From Ceratothoa steindachneri (taxonomy: Eukaryota > Arthropoda > Malacostraca > Isopoda > Cymothoidae): a stretch of DNA of 64,000 nt. Below are positions 1 to 13,383 of the stretch, piece by piece. How positions within the stretch are numbered: the first letter of the stretch is position 1; every line of letters starts with the position of its first letter. The stretch covers positions 154,470,672 through 154,534,671 of the forward strand of contig OZ018324.1 in NCBI GenBank assembly GCA_963969495.1, given 5' to 3'. The notes under the pieces were generated by a model that was not told the DNA's origin, made no database searches, and saw nothing but the letters and a program-made list of their open reading frames with translations. A program made the translations under genes and the position numbers.

Positions 1-1232
1 AGAGCTCGCATGATCTTCATACCAAAACCCGGCAAGCCGAAAAGGGAGATCAGCAGCTATAGGCCCATCTCTCTGCTAGAGTTCTTGGGCAAACTACTGG
101 AAAAAAATTTAATACCAGACTAAGAACCTTTCTAGAAACCCCCTGTGTGTACAATACCCAAGATCATGGCTTCCGGAAGAAACTCGGTACAAAGACGTCT
201 CTGGCATTGATCATGGAAAGTATAGCCATCGGGAAAGCAAGAAATGGCAGTGTCGCCGTTGTGTTGCGAGACGTGTCCTCAGCGTTTGACAAGGTTTGGT
301 TACCAGGACTGAAGAAAAAAATCAACGAGCTAGGCCTGGAGGGAAACCTGACTAAGATACTTTGTGACTACTTGGAGGACCGAGAGACACTCGTGAGAAT
401 AAATGGCATCGAAGGGGAAGCATTCAATCTGGAAACTGGAGTACCACAGGGGGGTTGTCTCAGCCCCACACTGTATGCCGTCTATACTGGCGACCTGTCC
501 TACCATGACCAAGACCTCACCCAGTACGTCCAGCTGTCAGATGACATATCACAGATCATTGCCCGCGTCTATAAAAACCAAGATGATGTTGCTAATAGGA
601 CGAGCAGGGTTATTAAGAGTATCAACATCCACGAAAGGATGAACAAGATTAAGAACAATGTTCAGGCATTCAAAATGATTCCTATGGGCCGTCGGAAAAT
701 AGCGGACGTACTGGTGTAGGATGAATTCTATGAATACTCCAAGAAAGGCCGGGTTTTTGGCCTGAAGTTAACCTGCGATGAGTACAACGCCCACTACAGA
801 GAAAAGATAGCCCCTGCTACGAGATTACTACGGGCTCTCTACCGATTCAAACATCTTTCGGTAAGCAACAAGAGGAAGCTTTATATGTTGCTAGTGAGAC
901 CGGTTCTCCGATACCCCGCCATTCCTCTCCATACCCTGAGCAAATTTGCTATCAAAAAGGCGCAAGTAGTCCAAAACAAAGCATTTAGATTCATAACCAA
1001 TGTTACGCTGTGGGACCTCATTCCCTCAGATGTTTTACACGAGCTAACAGACATTGAACCTTTAAATGTTACCCTAAGTAGACGGGCACGAAGTATTTGG
1101 CAGAAGGTTTACCAAACCATGCCAGAGGAGATGATGCACCTTATACGACTACCAGACGAGGAATTACGAAACTTAAGATTTACAAGTGCATTTAAAAGTA
1201 GTCAACTACAGGAAACTCGCCCAATTTATTGA
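1..1232 (+). pseudogene. Family A LINE copy 1: ORF2 reverse transcriptase, 3' part
   Basis: This is the reverse transcriptase of a non-LTR retrotransposon, truncated by the window edge. RT fingers are seen first (IPKPGKPK, then SYRPISLLEF), a frameshift follows near 120, and the palm reads openly from 147 to 719. Motif A is RDVSSAFDKVW, motif B is GVPQGGCLSPTLY, and motif C is LSDD instead of the usual YADD. One stop at 717-719 precedes the thumb and C-terminal region, which ends at 1232 in QETRPIY. No RNase H follows. The same protein layout recurs at 3004-5627, 13384-16103 and 16803-18521. The group looks Jockey/CR1/R1-like, but I cannot assign a clade. It is inactive. Confidence 0.9.
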
Positions 1233-2010
1233 CAATTGTATCAGAAGCATAAACGACATATAGAACAGGCAAAGAATTAAAAGATCCGAAGTGGACACTA
1301 TCTACGTAATAAAGAATCTAAATAAATAGAAGACCAGAAATGATTAAAAACTTTTCGAAAATTGAATAAACAAAACAATAATAAAAGATCCAAAGTGGAC
1401 AAACTTAATATGAATAAAATAAAATAAATAAAAAGATCCGAAATGGACAAACTAATGTTAAGAAAAAAGGATTAAAAACAAATAAAGTTACATATAATAA
1501 ATATCAACCCGAGCAAAAATAAAAGATCCAAAGTGGACAAACTTAATATAAATAAAATAAAAATAAATAAAAAGATCCGAAGTGGACAAACAGATGTTAA
1601 AAAGTAATTATTAAAAACAAATCAATTTACATATAATAAATAACAACCAGACCAAAAGTAAAGATTGGAAGACAGCAAGTTACAAAGTGCAAAGTCAAGT
1701 CTATTAACATCTCCAAGAGGACCATTTATTAATGTTAAGGCTTGAATGCTAAACAATCAAATTACATAAACAACAGAAATAATAATATGAACAAATACTG
1801 AAGTAGCCAGACAACCTGGCACACTTATTCTCTCACTATATTAACACTTTTTCTATCTATTCTCTGCACTCTATCTCCACACCTTCTATCTTTTAAGATC
1901 GTTGATCGTTGATCGTTGAACGTTAATAGTAAAACAAGTGAACAAAATGAAGCTAAAGTGAAAAAGTGATAACAACAAGAGAAAGTGAAACAGTAAGGAA
2001 AGTAAAAACA
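1233..2010 (+). repeat. Family A copy 1 3' UTR with AAAGATCC-type subrepeats and two hairpins
   Basis: This noncoding tail contains five copies of a motif close to AAAGATCCRAAGTGGACAA, near 1281, 1384, 1431, 1522 and 1571. Next come the motif AAGGCTTGAATGC near 1738, and a small hairpin near 1808 with stem GCCAG/CTGGC. The CT-rich end finishes in three GATCGTT units near 1900. The 3' UTR at 5628-6100 carries two of the same subrepeats and both hairpin motifs, which shows that the two copies belong to one family. Confidence 0.75.
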
Positions 2011-2696
2011 AGTAACATAACAATACATAAACAAAACTCAGAGCTCAGAGCTAAGATAACTTAAAACGGCATGAATGCTACAATAAACACATGAATGAAA
2101 TATGAAGAGAATACGGGAACAGAGATTAGGCGGTCCTCCTGCTCTTGTATGAGGAACATAGGTGCTAAAAGTGTGAGAAAGGAAGTGAGAATGATGAATG
2201 ATGAGTAAATGCATGACGGTGGTTCGGAATCCACGTCAATCAGCAGGTCCCACTTGTCCCTCGGGCAAAGGTATTACACCCTTTCCAAATTTGACTACCG
2301 AGGTTGCTCAATCTGCCTCCTCACCAATCTATCCTCTTTTAACTAAAATATTTCCGTCTCCCACAGCGATAAACCCTCTTCTAAAGCTTGTTCCGGACTT
2401 TCCATTAAGCACTTCACTATCGGTTCACTTGACCTGAGAGTCAGAAGTGTGGGGAGTTTCTTCAGAAGCAAGTCGGCCGCGGGCCTCCTTCTCTTCTGTT
2501 CCCCTCCTCCCTCGATCGTGGGAAGGGTACAGAGGAGAGGAGTAACCGAGAGCCGTACCTTTTCTTTCCCTTAAAAAAAAAACCCAAAACGTAACATCCG
2601 AAACGATGGAAACTGGACAGCTAACCCAGAAAGAAAATATACCTCAAAAGACGAGCCAACAGAACAAGAACGCAAAAAAAAGCAAACAATCCGCAC
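2011..2696. other. Noncoding stretch between family A copies 1 and 2
   Basis: I see no recognisable gene here. It probably holds the flank or 5' region of the second family A element, including purine- and pyrimidine-rich runs near 2500-2590. Short open frames, such as the one near 2198-2437, match nothing I recognise. Confidence 0.4.
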
Positions 2697-3002
2697 CTAA
2701 ACATAAAACCACCGACCGACTTTAACCTAAAGATCTATGCCTCACCATCGGCTCCATTACCAAGATTGGCAAAAGTTAAGGATATAATCGAAGGAGTGGT
2801 CAAAGGAAAATTTAAGTGGGATTATGATTATGACGTCAATGAAGAAGACCTGTTCTCGGCATTAAAGGATAGCAACATCGAAATATGCCCTGAATCATGT
2901 TTCAATCTCTCTCATGATCAGTTCATGAAGAAAAGATCTAGAAGGGTGAGATCACCTGCACGAGAAGAACCAGTGAAAGTACAAAACACCCAAGGAGAAT
3001 AA
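2697..3002 (+). pseudogene. Family A LINE copy 2: ORF1 C-terminal domain
   Basis: This reads openly (IKPPTDFNLKIYAS onward) to a stop at 3000-3002, immediately before the ORF2 ATG at 3004. The segment around KFKWDYDYDV, LFSALKDSNIEI and FMKKRSRR aligns by eye with the ends of the ORF1 frames at 8485-8778 and 13196-13371. That gives a conserved ORF1 C-terminal domain shared by family A elements. The zinc-knuckle half seen at 7727 is missing here. The domain's function is unknown; by analogy with LINE ORF1 proteins it probably binds the element RNA. Confidence 0.7.
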
Positions 3003-3003
3003 T

Positions 3004-5627
3004 ATGGCATACAATGCGAGAATTATCAATAGAATAAAGATCTTTTCGCTCAATGTAAATGGCTGGGAAGGCAAAAAATTTGTCTACAATAACATCATTG
3101 AAGAAGTAAACCCGGACATAGTCCTAATCTCTGAGCATGGCCTTAATGCGGATAATAACCCCTTAAAGATATACAACTATAACACTATTACGACCAGCCA
3201 CACTAATGAAAGGTTCGACGGTGTTGCAATAGCCGTGCGTAAGGGTATCAAGTACAAAGAGAGCGCCAACCTGGAGGAATCTTACCTCGCCATTAATGAT
3301 CAGCACGACTATCGACGACCTTATTATAGCCGTAGTGTACCAATCCCCAAGACGTTCATACCTTCCTATTCCCAATTTCTTCCGCTTGTTCAGGAGGAAT
3401 AGCTCTACCATTCTGATCGGCGACCTTAATGCCCGTTGTAGGGAATCAGGCTATACCTCGGCATTTAATGGATCAGGAGCCTCCCTGAGCCTTCATATGG
3501 AGCGAAACACCTGATATCATCCTCACCAATGCTAATTTTGTTTTGAACCCCACGACGGTTCCAGGTCCTTATACTCCGTCAGACCATATTAGTATGGTCA
3601 TTACCATTTCGACGTCCCCTTTACAAGTCAGAATCCCAACTCATAGATGTTTGTCCAAGGCAAACTAGGACAACTACAAAAAAATCCTACAAGATCACCA
3701 GGTGGAATAGTTGGACCTCGACAGACATCTGTAAAAAATCATGGACAAAATAACGGAGACGGACAGAGTGGCCATCCCTGGGGTAGAGTATAAGACTCTC
3801 CCGGCACCACGGTGGGATACGGATATTATTCAAAAGAAAAACATTAGAGAAACTAGTTTTGTAAATAAATGAATACGGTAACTCAGCAGATCGTTATAGG
3901 GAATTCCAAAACTTTCGCTTGGAGATTAAATTTCTAATCAGCGAGAAAACCAAGACGATTTGGAACGGAATCATTGAAAGGATGGACACGGAAGGCGACC
4001 CCAGGAAGTTTTAGTCCCAGGTCAAGAGGTTTAGCGGTACTTTTCCTACCAAGTCAAACATTGTTATCACAACTGACGGAATAAAGATCACCGATGATCA
4101 GGCTATTAAACACCAATTCAAGGAACATTGGAAAAATAAATTCGACATTACAGAAGAGGAAAACATGGACTTTGTCATGAAATATGAGGAGGAAGTCTCA
4201 TCAAATTTAGAGGAGCGAGGGCCAGCCCTAACGCCCTTCCACTACGTGGACATCACTTGACGGGCGACAGAAGAAGGAAAACCTTTCACCCTAGAAGAGC
4301 GCATCTAATAAATGCCCCAGCAAACATCAATATGTCAATACTAAACCTATTCAATGCTTGCCTGAACGTTGGGTACTTCCCTGACTTATTGAAAAGAGCT
4401 AGAATGATTTTTCTTCTAAAGCCAGGCAAGCCTAAATGTGAAGCCAAGAGCTACAGGTCGATATCCCTACTAGAGTTCAAGGGAAGCTGCTCTAAAAACT
4501 GATCAACGACAGGCTGATGGACTATCTGGATGCAAGGGACGTCTACAACGTGCAGCAACATGGCTTCCGAAAAAAACTTGGAACGGAAACAGCCCTTGCT
4601 TGATGACTGAATACATTGCTATAGTAAAGGCTTAGAATAAGAACGTAGATATAGTGCTCAGAGACGTAACATCTGCATTCGACAAAGTATGGACCCCAGG
4701 ACTGAAAAAGAGGTTATGTGATCTGGGAATGGAAACAAACATCACAAGGCTCCTCTGTGACTATCTTGAAGACTGGGAGGCAATCATAAAGATAAATGAT
4801 TACGAATAACAGCCCTTTTCCATGAAAGTCGGGGTACCTCAAGGAGGTTGTTTAAGCCTAACGCTATACACGTTATATACGTGTGATCTCACCCCGCCTA
4901 TCCAGGATTACGCCTTGTATGTTCACTTGGCTGACGACATATCACAAGTGACTATCGTAACCCAGCACACATCGCGAACAGGACGGCAGGCGAAATAGAT
5001 AACCTTAATATCTACGAAAGTCGCAAAAAGATACGGTTCAATGTGAATAAATTCAAAGTCTTTCCCATAAGACGCAATGAAACAGCAGATATATTAGTAC
5101 AGGATGAATTATACCCATATACACATGAAGCTCGGGTTCTTAGACTTAAAATCACAACGAGAGGGTATTGCAATCATCTTAAAGAGAAGGTCGAACAGGC
5201 CAAGAGAAATTTACAATACCTCTACAGATTCAGGTGTCTCTCCCCCTAAAACAAAATAAAATTATTTATGAGCTTGGTGAGACCGATATTGCTGTACCCC
5301 GTCATTCCCCTACACATAGAAAGCAAAAGTCAATTTAAAAAGGTACAAGCGGTGGAGAACAAGGCACTGCCGTACATTTTTAATGTCAGTCTACTGGACT
5401 ACATCCCCTCAAGCACACTTCACAATCTCGCTGAGATCGAACCCCTAAACTTTACCCAACATAACAAGGCAAAGGCTATATGGAGGAAGATCTATGCATA
5501 CATACCGGAAAGAGTACTTCAAAGCATGAGACTACCCGAACTCGACCACCTTAATAGACACTACCGACGTGAAGTTGGCAGCAGCCAACTGCGTACGCAG
5601 GAGGATGTTGTGCCACTGTATAGTTAA
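3004..5627 (+). pseudogene. Family A LINE copy 2: ORF2 (AP endonuclease + RT), frameshifted
   Basis: This is the ORF2 polyprotein of a non-LTR retrotransposon. The apurinic-type endonuclease shows LNVNGWEGKK, ISEHGL, GDLNARC and PSDHISMV, so its catalytic N, E, D/N and H positions can be seen across frameshifts. RT fingers follow near 4385 (FLLKPGKPK). Motif A is RDVTSAFDKVW near 4660, motif B is GVPQGGC near 4830, and motif C is LADD near 4930. The C-terminal region is open at 5043-5249 and 5268-5627, ending VVPLYS. There is no RNase H. At least six frameshifts or stops make it dead. It starts two bases after the ORF1 stop, a layout consistent with translation coupling. Confidence 0.9.
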
Positions 5628-6100
5628 ATATACTCCGGTAAAACGCTAACAACCAATTAGGACAACCAGATCAACTATTTCATACATGATATCATGTATG
5701 TCTTTTAAGAAAAAAACGAAAAAACAAAAAATAAATAAAAAGATCCGTAGTGGACAAATTAAGCACAAAAGGATAAAGAATAAAAAGAACTAACAAATAA
5801 ATAAAAGATCCAAAAAGAACACGTAATAGTTAAATATGAAGCATGTGAAACATACATGTATGAAAACGCAAATAATGAGTAAGCTCTATAGACACAATTC
5901 AAGCAAACTCGAAAACAAAGGCTTGAATGCTTCTATTCTGTTCAATAGAAACAAGAAAGAGAAACAGAAGCCCAAATGAAGATATTGCCAGACGTACTGG
6001 CACACAAACCCTTCTACTAAAATACCACTTTTTCTAACTATACCCTCTTCTACTATCCCAGACACCTTTTTTCTATCTTTTAATTAAAAAAAAAAGAAAT
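5628..6100 (+). repeat. Family A copy 2 3' UTR
   Basis: This tail carries two AAAGATCC subrepeats (near 5739 and 5804), the AAAGGCTTGAATGC motif near 5919, and a GCCAG/CTGGC hairpin near 5989. A CT-rich stretch ends in an A-run near 6085, the likely 3' terminus. The order of motifs matches copy 1. Confidence 0.7.
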
Positions 6101-6291
6101 TACAAGAAAACCAGCAATATGGCCCCTAAAAACTGAGAGTAATAACACCCTCCCCTTTTTAGATCTTTTAATAAGAAAAAAACAAAATAATCTAGAAACA
6201 TCAGTATATAGGAAACCGACTAATACGAGGTTAGGGTTAAGCTTTTTTAGTTGCTTAGATTTGAAATAAAAAATCTCATCCATTAATACCC

Positions 6292-6965
6292 TTCTTCACC
6301 GCGCATACAATCTCTGTTCATCCTACATTTTTATAGACAAAGAATTTCAGTACCTTACATCTTTCTTTATGCACAATGGTTTTCCTTCTTTTATTGTAGA
6401 AGAGTCAATCCGCACATTTTTAGGTGGATTGTATCAACCAAGCCACCCTGAGATAACAGTGGCAAAAGACAAACATTATTTAATAATGCCAGAGCTGGGT
6501 ATTCACAATAAAGTCCTTAGCCGAAAATTACACATATTGCTAAAGAAATACTTCTGTCAAATAAAATTTCAAATTGCCTTTGTAAACAAAATCAATATAA
6601 AATCCTTCTTTACAATAAAGGATCCGGTTCCAAAGAGTCTTCGGAGTTCGATTATATACTTATTTAAATGTCCTGGGTGTTCCCAAGGCAAATATATCGG
6701 AAGCTCCGTGAGAACTCTGAAGGCAAGATTCTCTTCCCATATGGGTATAAGTAATAGAACCGGTAAGATCCTTGAAACCAAAGAAAATTCAGCAATAAGA
6801 GATCACGTAATAAAGTGTAAAAGTGATATCTCCTTAGAAAACTTTGAAATTCTGAATTCGCACAAATGCTTTATTACCCTTCGAATCTTAGAAACACTTT
6901 ATATAAAACAGCTCCCCCCGAATTTAAATAATTATCTCTCGTCGGTTCCCCTCCTTGTTACCTGA
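6292..6965 (+). pseudogene. Penelope-like element: RT C-terminus and GIY-YIG endonuclease
   Basis: The open frame starts inside a Penelope-type RT thumb (LHRAYNLCSS, then LTSFFMHNGFPS) and continues into a linker ending in PKSLRSSIIY. The endonuclease region follows: FKCPGCSQGKYIGSS, a CxxC pair with the YIG half of GIY-YIG, then RTLKARFSSH, NSAIRDHV and LRILETLYIKQ. These are typical of endonuclease-bearing Penelope-like elements. It ends at 6965. The RT palm is absent, so this is a 5'-truncated copy, although the remaining frame has no stop from about 6292 to 6965. Confidence 0.88.
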
Positions 6966-7661
<696 letters not shown>

Positions 7662-7726
7662 ATCTCTCCATTCACACAAACATTCTTACAGAGGGAGGGA
7701 GAGGGTATTGGAAAAGGGGTGGGAGA

Positions 7727-8778
7727 ATGGCCCTAAAATCACTCTCACATTCGCTCCACCAAAACACTACCGCCACTTGCCCCAACGCTCTACTCACAGT
7801 TTGTTCTGTGTGCGCCGGCCAAAACCATTCCTGCTGCGAATGTAAAGGTTCATTCCATAAATGCTTTAATTGTGGTGTCCCACACAGAACAATGGCAATC
7901 ACCTGTCCAATAAGGAAGGAACAGATACAAAAAGCAAAGGACAAAGGCAGAAAAGAGGAGGAAAAAAAGGCTAACGCCACCTACGCGAAGATTGCCATGG
8001 CAACGGTCGCAGAGAGTAGTGTTGCCACTGCACCTACGTACCTGCAAATTGAAAATGAGAAATCAACAGAAATAATGTGTTGCATATATCACACACACAT
8101 TGCTAACCTGACCAAGCCTGGCACTTTCACGAAGAAACTGAACACCATGCTCGTGAATAACGGCATGGAAAAATGTGGTTCTCGGAAAACCCTCCGTCAA
8201 ACGAGGTTCTTCGAGTGAACCTCCAACCGTAGACCGAGAAGAGCGGCCAAAAAGCTCGGGACACCAATAATGCCCTTTCACGAGATCCTCGAGTGCAAGC
8301 TATGGCTGCCCGGCAGAAGGCACAAACAAACTCACACACATACCCAACTACCCCCAACAGATGCACAAGTCAAGCGGAAGGAAGCTGCTGTTGTGAGGCT
8401 TGAGAAGGTGGGGCATTCGCCCCGCCCCCCAAAGGCCCCACAGTCACGTCGACCGAGTAGATTCTCGTCTTCAAAGAATAGTACATGTACTACTCGAGGA
8501 TGCTAAACCTCAGAGTATATGCTGCCGAAGGGAACCAGTTTCCTGGCGACGCAGGCCCAGAAGATATTGTCGATGGCCTTAGGGCAGGACAATACAAATG
8601 GAACTGCGGGGCTGACATACCTGAAGATCTGATAAAGCAGGTTCTCTTCTGCGACCTTGTCCATTTCTCAACCGACGATTACGTTGTTCTCACGGAGGCA
8701 GAGTTCCGTAAGAAGAGATCCAGCAAGGATAAGACTTCTCCGTCCTCTCCCCAAGGAGCAAAAGTCGACCGAGATTAG
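7727..8778 (+). pseudogene. Family A LINE, ORF1-only copy: zinc-knuckle protein
   Basis: Read in two frames (7727-8218 and 8485-8778), with a decayed part between. The first contains Cys/His clusters ([16 protein letters not shown], then [16 protein letters not shown]), resembling the gag-like CCHC knuckles of LINE ORF1 proteins, followed by a charged stretch ([16 protein letters not shown]). A central block ([18 protein letters not shown]) matches the ORF1 at 12592. The second frame is the conserved C-terminal domain (GQYKWNC, FRKKRSSK). ORF2 is absent: the 3' UTR follows almost directly, so this copy carries a large internal deletion. Such ORF1 proteins bind the element's RNA. Confidence 0.8.
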
Positions 8779-10605
<1,827 letters not shown>

Positions 10606-11340
10606 TCATTCGAACACTATACATCGAACTGATAGGGAAGATGGAACCCTTGAACGCTCGGCCCGTTCGTCAGAGGAGCTCGACGTGCGTCGAACCTGCG
10701 AAATTGAAGCATTGCTAAATGGGCCGTGAGTTTGGCCGTTGCCCCAATTCACATAAGGACTTTTATACAATTTATCTGCGGCTGCAGCAACCTTATCAAT
10801 GATCGTGGGGTTCGAGCTTAGGATTAATGGCCTGATTCCCTCGAGGACTCCTCTCATGAAAATTTCGATGAGGAGAGGGATAAAAAGTTCGATTTTAGCA
10901 CCTTTTACCCTGATAAGGTCATTCAGATGAGTTAAAAAGGCAGTATAACTCTTATCTCCCATTTCCTGAGTATTCAAGAGCTCTTTCAGGTCATCTATTT
11001 GGGACCTTCCATATTTATTGAGGAAACCCTCCTTCAGGCGGTCTAAAACACCAGCCTGTTCCCCGTTAATTAGCACTTCCCTGAACTGAATAAAGGTACT
11101 TATGGGCAACCGCTGGATTATTGCCGCTACTTTCTCCTCCTCGGTGATGTTCTGTGGTTTAAGGAGGAGGGACGAGACTTCCAACAATGCAATTGGGTTT
11201 GCAGGATCATACACGGGAAGAGAGAGGGACGCATGTGGTTGTCTATGCGCGGACTGTGGGTTCAATGCAGACGGTTGGTCATGATGAGGTTGGGCGCTAA
11301 CTGATGTCCTTAGTTGGTGTGTTTGGTCCATCATAGTCAC
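10606..11340 (-). CDS. Intact gag (capsid-like) ORF of an LTR retrotransposon
   Basis: This 244-residue protein has no stop or frameshift. After a Pro/Gln/His-rich N-terminus it has an alpha-helical capsid-type region (ITEEEKVAAIIQRLP, LKEGFLNKYG, IDDLKELLNTQEMGDKSY, LNDLIRVKGA, GVLEGIRPLI, IIDKVAAAADKLYK). This is the pattern of Ty3/gypsy (mag-like) gag, in which the capsid packages element RNA. No zinc knuckle or pol follows, so the copy is truncated, or its 3' part has diverged. The start ATG at 11340 is preceded by noncoding sequence with a GT repeat. It is the least damaged long ORF in the first 30 kb. Confidence 0.7.
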   Translation of the reverse strand: MTMMDQTHQLRTSVSAQPHHDQPSALNPQSAHRQPHASLSLPVYDPANPIALLEVSSLLLKPQNITEEEKVAAIIQRLPISTFIQFREVLINGEQAGVLDRLKEGFLNKYGRSQIDDLKELLNTQEMGDKSYTAFLTHLNDLIRVKGAKIELFIPLLIEIFMRGVLEGIRPLILSSNPTIIDKVAAAADKLYKSPYVNWGNGQTHGPFSNASISQVRRTSSSSDERAERSRVPSSLSVRCIVFE

Positions 11341-12540
11341 TGTTTTATGTATACTTGTTCTAGTTGAATGAAGGTGTTGACGTGAGAAGTAGCTGTGGCT
11401 GTGTGCACGTGTGTGTGTGTGTGTGTGTGTAAGTTAGTCACGAGCACAGGAATATGAAGAAATGAAAAATAATTGAGAAATAAAGGAAATTGTCCACTCG
11501 TTAGATATGGGGGATAATATTAAATTAAAATGACGTGAATTATTTTAATTGGAAGAATGATGTTAAAGATAACACGCGATATAAAAAAAATGAACACGTG
11601 AATCAAAAATACTCAAGCGAGGCTTTGGGACGAATTGACGCGTGGAGTCAAGGATTATTTTAACGTTTAAACTTATTTATTGATTGACGGGAGATTACTA
11701 AACTTTGGGCACCACTTTATAATATATGGTTATTCATGTGATTTATTCTATGTTAATAAATCAGCCTAAATAGCGTTTCGAAAACCATAACCATAAGTTT
11801 GTTTGATCGAAGTTGTAGGCGGATAGTTTTTAGGCCTAAAATGAGAGCGAACTAAATTTTGGAATAATGAACTGGGCTTTAAGAAAGACAATTACACAAA
11901 TATAAATATATTCATAGAATCAACGAATGTAGAATGAGATAAGTAGATTAGGTATACAATGTAAGATATTTTAACTTATGCTTTACAGTAACAAGATGCG
12001 AAGAGAATTGAAGTACGTGAAATAAATATGAAATAATATGGTGGAATAATATGGTGAAATAATAATATATATATAATGACTATGAGGGACTGTGAATTAG
12101 TGGCTGCAATGAGAAGTAAATATAATTAGGACCTACTCTCGTATGGTCGTTTGCAATGAATATGAAAGTGGAATTAACTAAGTATGATTTGTTTGGAGGT
12201 AAATGACTAATTGTAGAAGGAATAATTCCCGACCTTTATACGAAGAAAGCTGCGAGTCGACTGGGCGGAATAGTGTGCTATTCGGTCGGGCTGAAAGCGT
12301 GTGTTTGTTTGTTTGTTTGTGAAATTTTAAAAGGTGTTGTTTGGAACAGTATTACGTTAAATCAATTGACATGTAAAATAAATGAATTAATTAATTATTA
12401 AGTTGTACATAAAATGATTTAATTTACAAAAGTTGAAGTAAAATAATTGAAAGATTAAATTGACAAAGTTAAAGTAAAATATTTGAATGATTAAATTGAC
12501 AAAGTTAAAGGAATGCATAATATGAATTTTACATATTAAT

Positions 12541-12545
<5 letters not shown>
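11341..12545. other. AT-rich noncoding DNA upstream of the gag ORF
   Basis: No gene is seen. It contains a (GT)n run at about 11409-11430. Near 12430-12510 there are two imperfect tandem units of a motif around TTAAATTGACAAAGTTAAAG. If the gag ORF belongs to an LTR element, its leader and 5' LTR should lie here, but I could not define the ends. Confidence 0.4.
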
Positions 12546-12588
<43 letters not shown>

Positions 12589-12589
12589 G
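12546..12589. repeat. (TA)n microsatellite
   Basis: This short TA tract directly abuts the 5'-truncated ORF1 of the next LINE copy. Confidence 0.95.
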
Positions 12590-12591
12590 TT

Positions 12592-13371
12592 TCTCAGGAG
12601 GTTTTATTATAGGAATGCCCAGAGGCATTGCTATAAAAGCAACGATCAAAGAAATAAAAGAATCACAAGAGCCTAAAATCAACATAAATGTAAATGAAGG
12701 AACGTGCCTAGATCTCCTCGCTTGCATAATGTTTGCCCATGTGCACAACATCGCACAACCGGTTACCTTCGCGGACACTTTAAACCTTTTTCTAGAGAAA
12801 AAGGGAATAAGGAAGATGTGGTTTCCGCCCAATTCTCCTTCAGCCCTAATGCATGGGGTAACGGCGAGCAAAACCCTTCAAGTGAAAGAAATGATGGAAA
12901 TCGGAGCTACGCTTGCGGATAAGGAAACGCTTGATGAATCTGAGAATTCAAATCAAGGAGGACATGATACCGAAGTCAATGACAACAAGATAGAACCGAA
13001 AAAACAAACTCAAAAGAAAACAAAGAGACTCAACAAAAGAGAAAACAAAGAGGCATAAATTTCATCGGACTCCGATACAGAGATCGATAACGAAGAGGGA
13101 TGTACATTCGAATCAAGGGACTTCAAATTGAAAGTCTTCGTGCACGAGGCATACCCATTACCAAAAGTAGCTAAGCCTACGGACATAGCCTTTGCAAATG
13201 AACTACGTCTCAAACCACGACGAAACATCCATCGGAAAACTAATCGATGAAAATAGAATCCGATTCTTCCCCAACGATATCAAAATTATCAAAAAGGAAA
13301 CCTTCGAAAAAGTTACAAACGGAAAGTGGAAACAGACTAGGTTAAAGCAAGGATCAAATAAAAAAGAGTAA
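12592..13371 (+). pseudogene. Family A LINE copy 3: ORF1, 5'-truncated
   Basis: The frame opens straight out of the TA tract with GGFIIGMPRGIAIK and continues through a block (LACIMFAHVHNIAQPVTF) homologous to the ORF1 at 7727. An acidic and lysine-rich tail stops at 13058. The C-terminal domain continues in another frame (about 13196-13371, including DIKIIKKETFEKV). The zinc-knuckle half is missing, so the element is truncated within ORF1 exactly at the microsatellite. ORF2 starts 12 bases after the ORF1 stop. Confidence 0.75.
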
Positions 13372-13383
13372 ATACAACAGAAC

